From Hyaloperonospora brassicae (taxonomy: Eukaryota > Oomycota > Peronosporomycetes > Peronosporales > Peronosporaceae), in the NCBI GenBank assembly GCA_947650285.1, contig CANTFL010000649.1, positions 38,775-102,774 of the forward strand: DNA of 64,000 nucleotides, written 5' to 3'. Of this stretch, positions 54,528 to 64,000 are shown one piece after another; positions within the stretch are counted from its first letter, which is position 1, and every line of letters starts with the position of its first letter. Below the pieces are notes generated by a model that was not told the origin of the DNA, did no database searches, and saw only the letters and a program-made list of their open reading frames with translations. Made by a program: the position numbers and the translations under genes.

Positions 54528-55211
54528 TGGTGGTGTCAAGTACGTCCATTATTATGATAACTAACGACTGATAAGTGTGACAAGAAGTACGGCCCGGGTA
54601 TCGGGTCGACAACTAAAGGGCTCCGTAGAGCCAGGGGCGACGGCAACGAGGTCAGAGACCCTCCTACCGAAGCCAACTACGAGTCCATCATGACCGCTAA
54701 GGCGACCAAGTAGACTGAGGACATGCGTACCGCCGGAGCGGCAGCACGTACAACGCGGGTATGCTGCCATATAAGGCAACAAACCCCTTTAGGACCGCTT
54801 GCGCGACCCCCGACGTGGAGTGCGAACACCGAAGTGACTGCGTGGCGTGGAGAACGCCAACCCGCCATATATCTCTCCGAGGAGCTCAACCATCTGCGAT
54901 GGTGGCCCCCTTCAGCCGCTTGCGCGGCCCCCGACGTGGAGTGCGATCACCGAAGTGACTGCGTGGCGTGGAGAACGCCAACCCGCCGTATATCTCTCCG
55001 AGGAGCTCAACCATCTGCGATGGTGGCTCCCTTCAGCCGCTTGCGCGGCCCCCGACGTGGAGTGCGATCACCGAAGTGACTGCGTGGCGTGGAGAACGCC
55101 AACCCGCCGTATATCTCTCCGAGGAGCTCAACCATCTGCGATGGTGGCTCCCTTCAGCCGCTTGCGCGGCCCCCGACGTGGAGTGCGATCACCGAAGTGA
55201 CTGCGTGGCGT
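54528..55211. mobile_element. 684-bp insertion with 15-bp target duplication, carries the 121-bp satellite
   Basis: Perfect copies of TGGTCGCCAGATGGG flank it at 54,513-54,527 and 55,212-55,226. The paralogous sites near 13,125 and 23,915 have the word once and no insert. The right two-thirds is satellite in the same orientation as in the insertion at 25.0-25.6 kb; the left third differs. There is no clear poly-A end and no coding frame. Confidence 0.75.
54790..55211. repeat. 121-bp satellite, about 3.5 units
   Basis: Units begin near CCGCTTGCGCGGCCCCCGA and recur every 121 bp (for example equivalent points at 54,847, 54,968 and 55,089), with very few differences. The units are GC-rich. A related 1.5 units lie at about 25,221-25,390. 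Confidence 0.9.
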
Positions 55212-55309
55212 TGGTCGCCAGATGGGACTATTCACATCCTGAAGCAGAGGAGAGTAAAAACTGGTCTATCCATCACCCATTATGATGATGTGCACGATCT
55301 CTCTAGAAG

Positions 55310-55543
55310 GAGGAGGAGTTTCATGATCATCTATTGACATATTTAATGTGGGCAAGATGTCTGAAAAGTCCTGAGCCAGGATATGAGCGCCGGTCGCGGC
55401 AGCGGATCGTGGCTGACACCCGCGTAGGGCGGGTGTCCACGGGGCTCTTGAATCGGTAGTTCAAGACATGCATGAAGTCGGGCCCCTCGTACAGCAGTAG
55501 CCGCGGCTCGATGCTCGCGTATTGCAATTGCCCGTAGCTGGCG
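55310..55543 (-). mobile_element. 5'-truncated LINE fragment, inverted copy of that at 12,801-13,034
   Basis: Same 234-bp length and the same 18-bp flanking duplication (in reverse complement at 55,292-55,309 and 55,544-55,561). It therefore derives from the same insertion event, carried along by the segmental duplication. Confidence 0.85.
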
Positions 55544-56210
55544 GCACGATCTCTCTAGAAGTTCGTCGATTAGAACTAGAGCGCCGGGTCCGGCTGAGAT
55601 TTGTGGCAGTCCGTCGGGGGCAGCGAGTCGTCGCTAGGATCTAAGGTGAACAATTTGAGACAGACGTGTAAAGAAGCTGCTTGAGCCACGGAAGCGGCTC
55701 TATCCTATTCACACAAGCGAACGCACTGAATGGACGTACGCCTGTCGTATGGAAGCACCAGCCACATTAAGACGAAGCAAACTGGATGCCTCGAAACACG
55801 GCGTCTTTGCGCTCGCACCACAATGGTGTGATGCAGGTTGAGCTCATGAGGAATCAAGTCCTTTCCCGAGCCCGTTCCCCCGCCTTGACATCGACTTGAA
55901 GTCTCGTGAGCAGCCGATCCCGCACGACTCGAGAAACACAAACCGATGTGCTTGCAGGTGCTGGCAGTTATCGATTGTCAGAGGGTCGCAATCGCGCAAA
56001 CGAGCGACCGATACCGATCGAGATGCTGTGGCACCGTATAAAGCCACAGCTTCTGTCCCTCGCATCTATTCTCAACCCCTTCTGAATCGATACACAGATC
56101 GATCGCTATCCCAACACATGCTCGGACCGCCCAATTACGGTCAACCACACCAGATACACAACAATTGATGTGCACCACACCCATCCACCTCCACCCGTGT
56201 CAAAAAGCAC
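55544..56210. other. TAM41 upstream region, inverted copy
   Basis: Reverse of 12,134-12,800 with high similarity. No gene was seen. Confidence 0.5.
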
Positions 56211-57593
56211 ATGACCCGCAGCATCGCCGCGGCGCTGGCGCAGGCGCTGGACGCGACGTTCCCGCGCACGGCCTTCGCGATGGCCTACGGCTCGGGCGTG
56301 TTCCAGCAGACGAACCACGACGCCCGCTCTAGTATGGTCGACTTCGTGCTCGCGGTCGATGACGCGCGCGCCTGGCACGAGCAGAACCTCGCGCGCCATC
56401 CCCACCACTACTCGATGCTCCAGTACTTTGGCGCTGCGGCCGTCGCGGACTTCCAGGAGACGTGGGGTGCGGGTGTGTACTACAACACAATGGTATCGAA
56501 AATGCAGTGCGCGAGCGAATGGACAAAGAAGCGGCTGCTGGGCCTATGTAGGTGCGCTGCGCTTCTGACGGCAGCTAATCTCATTTGTTTGTGTGGCCAT
56601 TGGGTCGACAGGTTCCTCTCACAGGTCCTCTGCTCGGGACCCGACTGGTCAAATACGGCGTCGTGAGCACGCGGACGCTGCTTGAAGACCTGACGCACTG
56701 GAAGACGCTCTATCTTAGCGGCCGCATGCACAAACCCGTACGCAGTGCATCACGATTGACGCACGAAGATCGATCGATCGATCGAGTTGGAGTGCATTGT
56801 GGACACACGGACGAGAGAGCTCACTTGCCGTCGCTGTTGAGGCTATTGATGTGTACACAGGTCGCGATTCTCGCTACGAACGAGTGCATGCAGGCAGCGG
56901 CGTCGACGAACTTGTCCCACGCGCTGCACTATGCTCTGCTTTGTCTGCCCGAGACGTTTTCAGAGCATGAGCTGTATATGGTCAGTGCGACGTAATGCGA
57001 CGATGTGCTGATCGATGCGCGATGCAAACAGCTCATCTCGTCGACGACTGCTTTTGCATGCAGAAAATCGCAGGGATATCGTACTTGGGCGACTTCCGGA
57101 TGACGTTTGGTGAGAACCCGAAAAAGGTGCGCAACATCGTCGACGGCAATGTCAAGGCCTTCCAGGAGCTCTACCGCCGCAACATTCAGGTACGTGTCTA
57201 CTTGTGATGGTGTCTGTCGTTTCTTTCTCGTCAGCATATGTCTCATCGGTCAACGAGTGCTGTGGTGTTTCCTTTCGCAAGAACTCTCCGTTCATGTCCC
57301 GTTCCGTCTCTGACGTCGACACGCTCGTTGCCAATACCGCCAACTCGGACGTGAGGCAGTCCATTGTCGAGGCACTGCCGTCCAACGTGCTGCGACGTCT
57401 GGCTGCCAAGTCTCACGCACGTGGACCGCACGCCCACCAGCCTGTCACCAAGAAGCAGCTGCAGCGCGTGATTGCATCGATTGTGTTTCGGTCGAGTCGG
57501 TCGCAAAGTATCAAGGGCATTGCCACGGCAGGAGGCGTGAAATCCATTTTGTACGTGGCGCAAAAGCTAAAGCGCACGTGGTCGAGCAAGTGA
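56211..57593 (+). CDS. TAM41: Mitochondrial phosphatidate cytidylyltransferase TAM41, inverted copy 4
   Basis: Exons 56211-56547, 56625-56737, 56861-56980, 57064-57189 and 57282-57593; 335 residues. The structure was worked out on this copy because it lies on the plus strand. The junctions read CTAT|GTAGGT..CACAG|GTCCT, CCC|GTACGC..CACAG|GTCGC, ATG|GTCAGT..TGCAG|AAAAT and CAG|GTACGT..GCAAG|AACTC, and all keep frame. The core motifs (MAYGSGVFQQ, MVDFVLAVDD, GAGVYYNT, VKYGVVSTRTL, LGDFRMTFG) match the Tam41 family. MTRSIAAAL replaces MTRSFAAAL at the N-terminus. No damage seen. Confidence 0.88.
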
Positions 57594-57759
57594 CGTTGCA
57601 CCGGTCTGAGCTCTGTCTGTGTCGACCAGACAGCCGCACAGGTTTGAGCAGCTAAGCGTACGTCGCACTAGCAACACGCACCGCCACGTTGGATCCACTC
57701 ACTCACTCACTCACTCACTCACTCACTCACTCATTGCCGATTGACTGTCTCTAGTGCCC

Positions 57760-58797
57760 CTACGCAGTGAGCACCTTCTTCAATCGCTCGACCCGATCCC
57801 GCGTCTCCTGTGCCAACTCCCGTTGCTCGAGCGCAAGCGCATCGATCCGACTCATGCGCTCGTCGCACTTCCCCACCACGTCGAGCTCGGGCTGCGTGCA
57901 GGCCGCCAAAAACTCGGGCCCCAGCAGTGCAAACGCCGCCAGTCCGTCGGCAGCGCTTTCACACAGGTCCACGTCCTCGTGCAGGATAAACGCGGCAGCG
58001 CTCTGCACGTAAAAGTCCATCTCGCGCACCGCGTGCGCCGTCGCCCGCTTGCTGCCGATCAGATACTGCAAGAAGAAGAGCGCCTTGCGCTGCAGCCGCA
58101 GGTCCGACGCCATTGCCACGTGGTCCCGCAAGAGCGCGAGGCCGTCGCACGTGTCGCTGAGGAACGTCGTCTCAGCTGCGTCGCAGTGGCGCACGAGGCA
58201 CGAGATCCCCAGCAGCGCCTTCACGCGACACGTCACGTCTTCGTCTGTTCGCGCCACCGCGCAGAGCGCCTCGAGCAGTCCCGCGGCCAGCGCTGCGTCC
58301 TGACAGAACGGGTTGTTCTGCACGACGACCGCGCAGACCTCTGCCGCCCGCGCACGGGTTGACGGCCGCGCGTCCGTGCGCAGCACGTGCAGCAGCACTG
58401 CGAGGCCGTCCATTTTGCACAAGTTCTGCGCAGTGTCCACCTGATCCACGCGGGTCACGAGCTCCTCGAGCAGCGCCTCTCGGTACAGCGCGAGCGCTTC
58501 GTCGTCGTCAGTGTCGTCAGTGTCGTTGGCGTCTTTGGCGCCGTTTGTGTCTATGGATAACGTATCGGCCGCTAATGCGCTGTTGAAGACGTGACGCGGG
58601 TGTTCGCCCCGTACGATGCGGAGGATGTCGCGCACGCGCTCGTTCTCGTCGAGCACTGCTTCGGCCATCACCTGCTCGAGGAAGCGGCGCTTGTCGGCCG
58701 AGATGGGCGTCGCGGGGCTCGGCGTCGTGCCGTCCGACGTGTGCTTCATGGTCCACTTGAGCAGCGCCTGCCATTTCGCTGGGTCGACGCCGGCCAT
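57760..58797 (-). CDS. HSPBP1: Hsp70 nucleotide exchange factor, HSPBP1/Fes1 family, inverted copy 4
   Basis: 345 residues, no intron, with the WQALLKWTMKHTSDG start and the armadillo-like body. It differs from copy 1 by NGAKDA for NSAKDA, DERMSR for DERLSR, and KKVLTA at the end. The 5' minisatellite and 3' GAGT repeat flank it as in the array. The upstream variant near 59.0 kb agrees with copy 2. Confidence 0.85.
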   Translation of the reverse strand: MAGVDPAKWQALLKWTMKHTSDGTTPSPATPISADKRRFLEQVMAEAVLDENERVRDILRIVRGEHPRHVFNSALAADTLSIDTNGAKDANDTDDTDDDEALALYREALLEELVTRVDQVDTAQNLCKMDGLAVLLHVLRTDARPSTRARAAEVCAVVVQNNPFCQDAALAAGLLEALCAVARTDEDVTCRVKALLGISCLVRHCDAAETTFLSDTCDGLALLRDHVAMASDLRLQRKALFFLQYLIGSKRATAHAVREMDFYVQSAAAFILHEDVDLCESAADGLAAFALLGPEFLAACTQPELDVVGKCDERMSRIDALALEQRELAQETRDRVERLKKVLTA

Positions 58798-61283
58798 GGG
58801 GGAAAGTGGGTGAATGAGAGAGTGATGGAGTGAGTGGGTGGGTGATGGAGTGAGTGGGTGGGTGGTGGAGTGAGTGGGTGGGTGATGGAGTGAGTGGGTG
58901 GGTGAATTGGGGATTATGAGAAGGACTTGCTGGTTTCGGGATCAATCGAGAAGGTGGTGGCGCGTTGGCGCTGTTGGTGTTGGCACAATAGCGATATAAT
59001 GCCGCAGGGATCCGAGAGGTGTTTTTGTAGCTTTAGTCTGCCAGATGGATCAGAGAGGTGCATTTGTTTGACTACAGGACAGCGTTTCGTCGAACCATGT
59101 TGCATTTGGACAAAAGGTGCCCAACGACAAGGAACAGTGCAAACGTTGATGATCGTTCTGTTGGTTTTGGGATGACACCGCTCGATGTTTTTACTTTCGA
59201 TGTATGTCGATACAGGTATTCCTATTTTTGAAGATAATATACGCGATTATATTGAACGATGATAATCCATGATTGGAAAAAAATATCACTACTACTACTA
59301 CTACTTTCGAGGCTGTTCTATGGCCTATAAGAGTGTGTTCTTCTGGATGCGATACCGACCTTGGAGCATAATCGCGGAGAGTGTTCCAGAACTGTCAATA
59401 AGCGGATCTCGACAGCGGGGGCGGCAACGCCAGATGGTCTCAAAAGTTTCAGAATGTTCCAGAGTTCCTGTGGCCATACAGGAGGATGGTACCATATTGT
59501 GTACTAGTCCTGCACCGTTTTCGACAGCTGTTCAATTGAGATATACGAGCAAAAAACTACACGGCGACATCGCGTGAGGGTCGTACAGCTCAAAATTGTC
59601 ACAAACAGATCAATTTTGACAAGAGATGAAGCACGGAACCAAGGGCAGTCGTCACAAGTGGAACTGTGGGCAACGACTGTACGTCAGAGTCGGATGGCAA
59701 CGGGAACAAAATGTGGCGCACGTGTCCCGTGACGTGTTTGCACAACGCAGAATCGAATTCCAATCGATTGTTTACCACTCATGAAACGAAAGGAGAAAAT
59801 AAGCAGGCTAAGTGCAAAAAGAACCACGGACCGCAGGCATACAGTGGGAAGAAAGGCACAAGACGAAGACAACTTCCGACTTCCTGAGAAAAGAGATATG
59901 GTCACTGACGAGTGATGCAAGCGTATCGGGCAAGTCCAGCCGAGTCTATATAAACGAAGATCCAAAATACCCACTTCGCATCGATGGGTGTGTCCGTGGA
60001 GAAAACAATTGACGATAACGTTGACCGTCAATGCTAACCAAGCAGCTGCCTATTACGGTGCCTTACTTGGACACACGATGATACCATCCTCGCCGATGAT
60101 GTTCGAGACGTAGACGTTGACGTTAATAAAATATTTACTAGCAATACTGTTGCGCTTTGTTATATTGACGTCAATCTCTTCGATTACGCATTGCTTTCTA
60201 GTTGTCGAGCAAAGCAAGGACGCATGGACAATAGGTCCAGGTTTGCCTAAGTAACTCGGCATCGTTACTAAATTCAGCGAAGATATCATGCACTGGGACG
60301 AACAATATTTAATTCGAGAACTTGACATCTCATCAGTCCGAAAAGCAGTTCAATTCGACCCTTCTTGTTTCCTAGTCTTACAAGCGATAAGGAAATTGCA
60401 GAAGTTGGCATGTACTTCGTGCAGCTTCTGAACGATCTTTGTTGTTCCGGTGTTGAACGAAAGCGCCTGCACAATTCTATGTTATTTTTAAGCGGCTCAT
60501 CAAGTACGATGTAACGCTAAACGGCAACAATGCCACATTCTACGTAAGAAAGTGGCCTTCCTTAAGTATCCTCGCTCGTCCGAAGATGTTGAACTGAAAG
60601 CAAAGAACATTCAAGCAATCGAACGAATCGAGATTTTTGGGTTTCTGCAAAGTTTGGCCGTATTTGTGGGAGACAATCGATTACTAGCGTAATATGATAC
60701 CAAACGAAATAACACTATGTCATCCACTACATCGTTGATCGTTAAACGATCACAAAAGTGCATTTACTTGACTACCTAGTGACATAGACGCGTTCGAGCT
60801 ATTCGGATAACAAATTGCAGAAGCTGTTTTTCTTTCGTCAACCAACTTGACAAGCAGTGTTACCCATCATACGATGCAAGGATGTAGCTTGGTCGCTCAA
60901 GTGTGAAGAGCGTACGATTTTGGCGTGCTACTCCCGCAAGATAAATCAGTACCTAAATGACAACCGACTATATAGCTGGAGTCACTAACAATTATCGATC
61001 ATATCGACTATAGCATGCGTTTTAAATTTATCGATGTGGTATGTACGAATCACATAAGCTTCAATCATCTCACTGATAGCAATCTACGAGTGAAACAGGT
61101 AAAGCTGCTCTTATCTGCAAATCGACGAAGTATGCATTACATGAAGGGTACAAAGAACTGATTAATGACTCCATTCCGTGCATAATATGTAATACCGCAT
61201 AAGGTGACACCGCGCTCGCTAATGTAGTGTATGCTGCCAGTGATGAACCATTCTGTGTGACATGGAGGGACCGGTGTTGTGTG
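58798..61283. other. HSPBP1 upstream flank in the inverted copy, diverging with distance
   Basis: Up to about 59.8 kb this is nearly identical to the array flanks. Beyond that only patches align, in order and at roughly two-thirds identity by eye (for example near 60,625, 60,720, 60,795, 61,080 and 61,230). The last aligned words are GGACCGGTGT near 61,271, which in the array lie next to the truncated NOP58. No intact gene was seen; a plus-strand open stretch at about 60,072-60,250 is weak. Confidence 0.6.
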
Positions 61284-64000
61284 ACTACCAAGATGTGTAT
61301 CTACTTATACGATGTAGTGTCCACAATTTCAAGTATGCGTATCTTGCGGCTATAACAATCTGACTACAGCTTAAACAACATGATGATGCACACTGATGGT
61401 CTACACGAAACAGGTAGTCGTATTCGCAATTCTACATGACGATTTGGTCCATAGGTGCAACGATACGTGAGGTCACACGGCAAGCAAGCGCTCATCCGCT
61501 TAAACAGCATACCTCACCCTCGCTTTTCATAGGAACAGAAAAATTTACAAAACTTAATTCGAGCTTGTAGGCTTACGGATTCTTTGGAACAATGACGAGT
61601 GACGTTCTGGACCAGCATGTGTGTGGTATCGTATATCGACAAAAGTCTACAAAACATCCTCAACGTACAGAAATACAACAACTTGCCGAGGAAATCCGCG
61701 CACTGGGGTAATACATCGGTCAAAACGATAAATTTTTGGGGTTTGCCCCTTCAGGTTCAGTTAAGGTTTGCATCGCCCCCAATATGCTATAAATGTCTTT
61801 AAAGCCTGTTTGAGCTTCGGAGCTATAACTTTCACACTCCTGTGACCTCAAGCCAAAGGGAAAAGCCGAAGCTTTACGTACGTCTAAAAGTTTGCGGCGC
61901 AGGTAAACGTCGAATGGCTCGTTGCTGATAAGACCTTCTACGGTCTCGTCTATTGTACTGACCCGCTTCTCACAAGAAAGAAACAAACGGAGTCTTTTAC
62001 TTGGTCACTGTTTCGTACTATACTATAGCACTTCTTTTACTAGTAGCAAGGATTGCCTATTTCAGATTAGAATCAAGGTCCAGGTGCTACCAGTCAAATC
62101 CGCTTAATTCTGTACATTCTAAATTTTGACTGGAGACATTATCTAGTCTACGCAGAAATTTCCTGGAAGAATTGACGCTTTTTATACTTATATAATATAC
62201 AATGTAGTGATTCATCTCTTAAGCGATATCGTTGAGACGCTCTTAATAGAATTATGTGTCCTCCTCCTATTCTTTCGATAAATATGTCCAGTAACGGGGG
62301 ATGAGAAGGTACTCGTATTTCCTTCCTACCAACTTGTATTATTAGAGCCTCATTCACCGAGGTCTCTTCGCCGACCAAATGTTGTAAGGGCTATTTGCCG
62401 GCTGAAATACACCAAGTCTCACTCGTTGACCGAATCTTGCCGCGACTGACTGCGAGGTTTGATCCGCCGGTTATAATATTGGGATTTGATCTTGATTAAT
62501 TCGTTACGCCATAGTAACTATAAATATATCTTCCTGGTATAGCACACATGAATAAGTTGACAGCAAAAATAATTTAGAGTTTGCTTGTCATTTTTATCAT
62601 CAATGTTCAGATCATGCATAATTAAGAGCTTCATGAGCGCGTTTATATTTTGCAAGTAGACTGCAATGACAATGCATGTGAATGAGCGGTAAGGTCGACC
62701 GCACAAATTCCCATTGTGTAGGGTTACCTACTTCTATTACCTTCATGTACGCGCCGATTCGGCTAAACAGATAGCGTTTGAGTTGTTATACCGTGCGCTC
62801 GGTGAGCCGATAAAAGTTGACATGCTCTTCGGTTGATTTGCTGTTTACCAGTTTCCATGTGTGTATAGATAACTTGGTGTCCAAATGATCAACGAAAGTA
62901 CCTGTTATAACGTACCGTCGGCCAGATGACCAAATTTAGCCATCATTTTTATTAGAACATTCGAAATATCTACCAATTCGGATAGATTTAAGCACCCATT
63001 AATTTTTATCCTTTGCGTTATACCACGTACGACCATCTTCACAACTTTAACTGCCCGCAGATATCATCGATTATATAAAAGTGACAGCTGTGATCATACA
63101 AAACTGGTCCAATCGACGATTCATTGTCGAAAGAACATCAATGCAGTAATTCAACAGTCCGGTTGGTCTACCAGCACATCATGCTGAGTACAAAAGCCCT
63201 TCTATTTACTTTTTACTCATGGCATGTCTTCATCGCCGGACGAATTTGGCTTCCACATCCATCACACTACCAAAAGAAATGGCGTTAGCGATGTAAATTT
63301 ATAATCGGGTATGAACCACTAACCCAGGTAGACGGTGTAGGCGGTCGAATTTATATCGGATATGCCAATGTCAATTATCGCGTGTTATTCGAAATCGTAG
63401 GCCGTCCTACTTCTACAAAGACTCTCACCCCCACAAACGTGCTCGCTCCACCTCATTATGTACAGCATCCTTCAAATACCTGATACGTGTTCATTTTCTC
63501 GATGGGTAGAAGGTGGCGCGAATGTAGTCAATAATCGTTAAAGAACGTGTAACATAGCTATGCATTCTTGACGCATCGACTATTTCAGGACAGTTCTTCG
63601 TTACAATTGTACCCTGCGCTAAATAAACGCACGATTTTCGACTACTGAGCATTTTGTAAAAAAACAGATTATTGCGTGTGAAGTCCTCGCCGTCGTTTCG
63701 ATCACCTGTCTTCATGCTAGTCCATGCAGAGTCCTATTCATCGTTGATCAATCTCCTTAAATATTGCTAGTTGTACCGACTGTATGTCAGGCTATTGTAT
63801 TTGATGATTGTAACTATTTTATGATCGTAATAACGCCTTTACGTGGATGGTCAATTATTTATATTAAGATCATAAGAATTTGATGTGCTTCAGGAAGAAT
63901 TCTGCTCACTGAGTTTTGTAAGTCTTGTTTAAGACCATTCGGCAATTATTTTGTATTCAAGAGAAGCCTTTACACAGGCATACGTTGCGCAATCTCCGAT
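61284..64000. other. AT-richer right end, no gene supported
   Basis: Lower GC than the gene islands. The longest frame is a minus-strand one at 61,720-61,986 (88 codons) with no recognised motif. No repeats shared with the rest of the window were noticed. Confidence 0.5.

Larger units (their letters stand above)
50541..61283. repeat. Inverted fourth copy of the amplicon, probable source segment
   Basis: From NOP58 codon 43 to about 61,283 the order NOP58-EMC7-effector-TAM41-HSPBP1-flank is that of an array unit read on the opposite strand. The length (about 10.74 kb) equals the array period within the size of known insertions. The two ends are exactly the two sequences that are fused at the array joints. 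Near-identity to the array fades at about 59.8 kb; the remainder to 61,283 is collinear but strongly diverged. Confidence 0.8.

Overview
The window comes from an oomycete nuclear genome, most likely a Peronosporales plant pathogen (Phytophthora or downy-mildew type). The evidence is short spliced introns (about 75-160 bp, GT..AG), GC-rich gene islands set in transposon-rich filler, three secreted proteins with a shared signal peptide and a degenerate RxLR-like plus ESR motif, and a Ty3/gypsy gag of a kind I associate with Phytophthora-type genomes. I cannot name the species.

Layout. 1-3,054: decayed gypsy gag (minus strand), presumed leader/LTR filler and a 19-bp minisatellite. 3,055-34,353: a head-to-tail array of a roughly 10.9-11.0 kb segment. 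In array order each unit carries EMC7 (+), a 5'-truncated NOP58 (-), about 2.4 kb of flank, HSPBP1/Fes1 (+), TAM41 (-) and a secreted effector (+). The joints, where NOP58 is cut at about codon 43 and fused to the HSPBP1 upstream flank, occur three times (about 7,145, 18,149 and 29,022). 34,354-50,540: single-copy sequence with SEC61-beta, POL5/MYBBP1A, a NUP50-type nucleoporin with 39 in-frame 81-bp FG repeats, a small Cys-rich secreted protein, a CAA-repeat tract, TRAPPC2 and RPS19. 50,413-61,283: a fourth copy of the amplified segment, inverted, with the only complete NOP58. Its extent (NOP58 codon 43 to about 61,283, about 10.74 kb) matches the array unit, so the array looks like a tandem amplification of this segment. 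61,284-64,000: AT-richer sequence with no gene I can support.

Gene content. Intact copies: HSPBP1 four of four, TAM41 three of four, EMC7 three of four, NOP58 one of four. The effectors share promoter, signal peptide and RxLR-like region but differ sharply in the C-terminal domain. POL5, NOP58 and RPS19 act in ribosome production; EMC7 and SEC61-beta act in ER membrane protein insertion; TRAPPC2 acts in ER-Golgi traffic.

Mobile elements date the copies. There is a 392-bp solo LTR with a 5-bp target duplication and an empty site in another copy. There are 5'-truncated LINE fragments with 15-18 bp target duplications. There are also two insertions, each carrying a 121-bp satellite and each bounded by a 15-16 bp direct repeat. 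All splice sites, protein calls and repeat boundaries were read by eye; no search was run.
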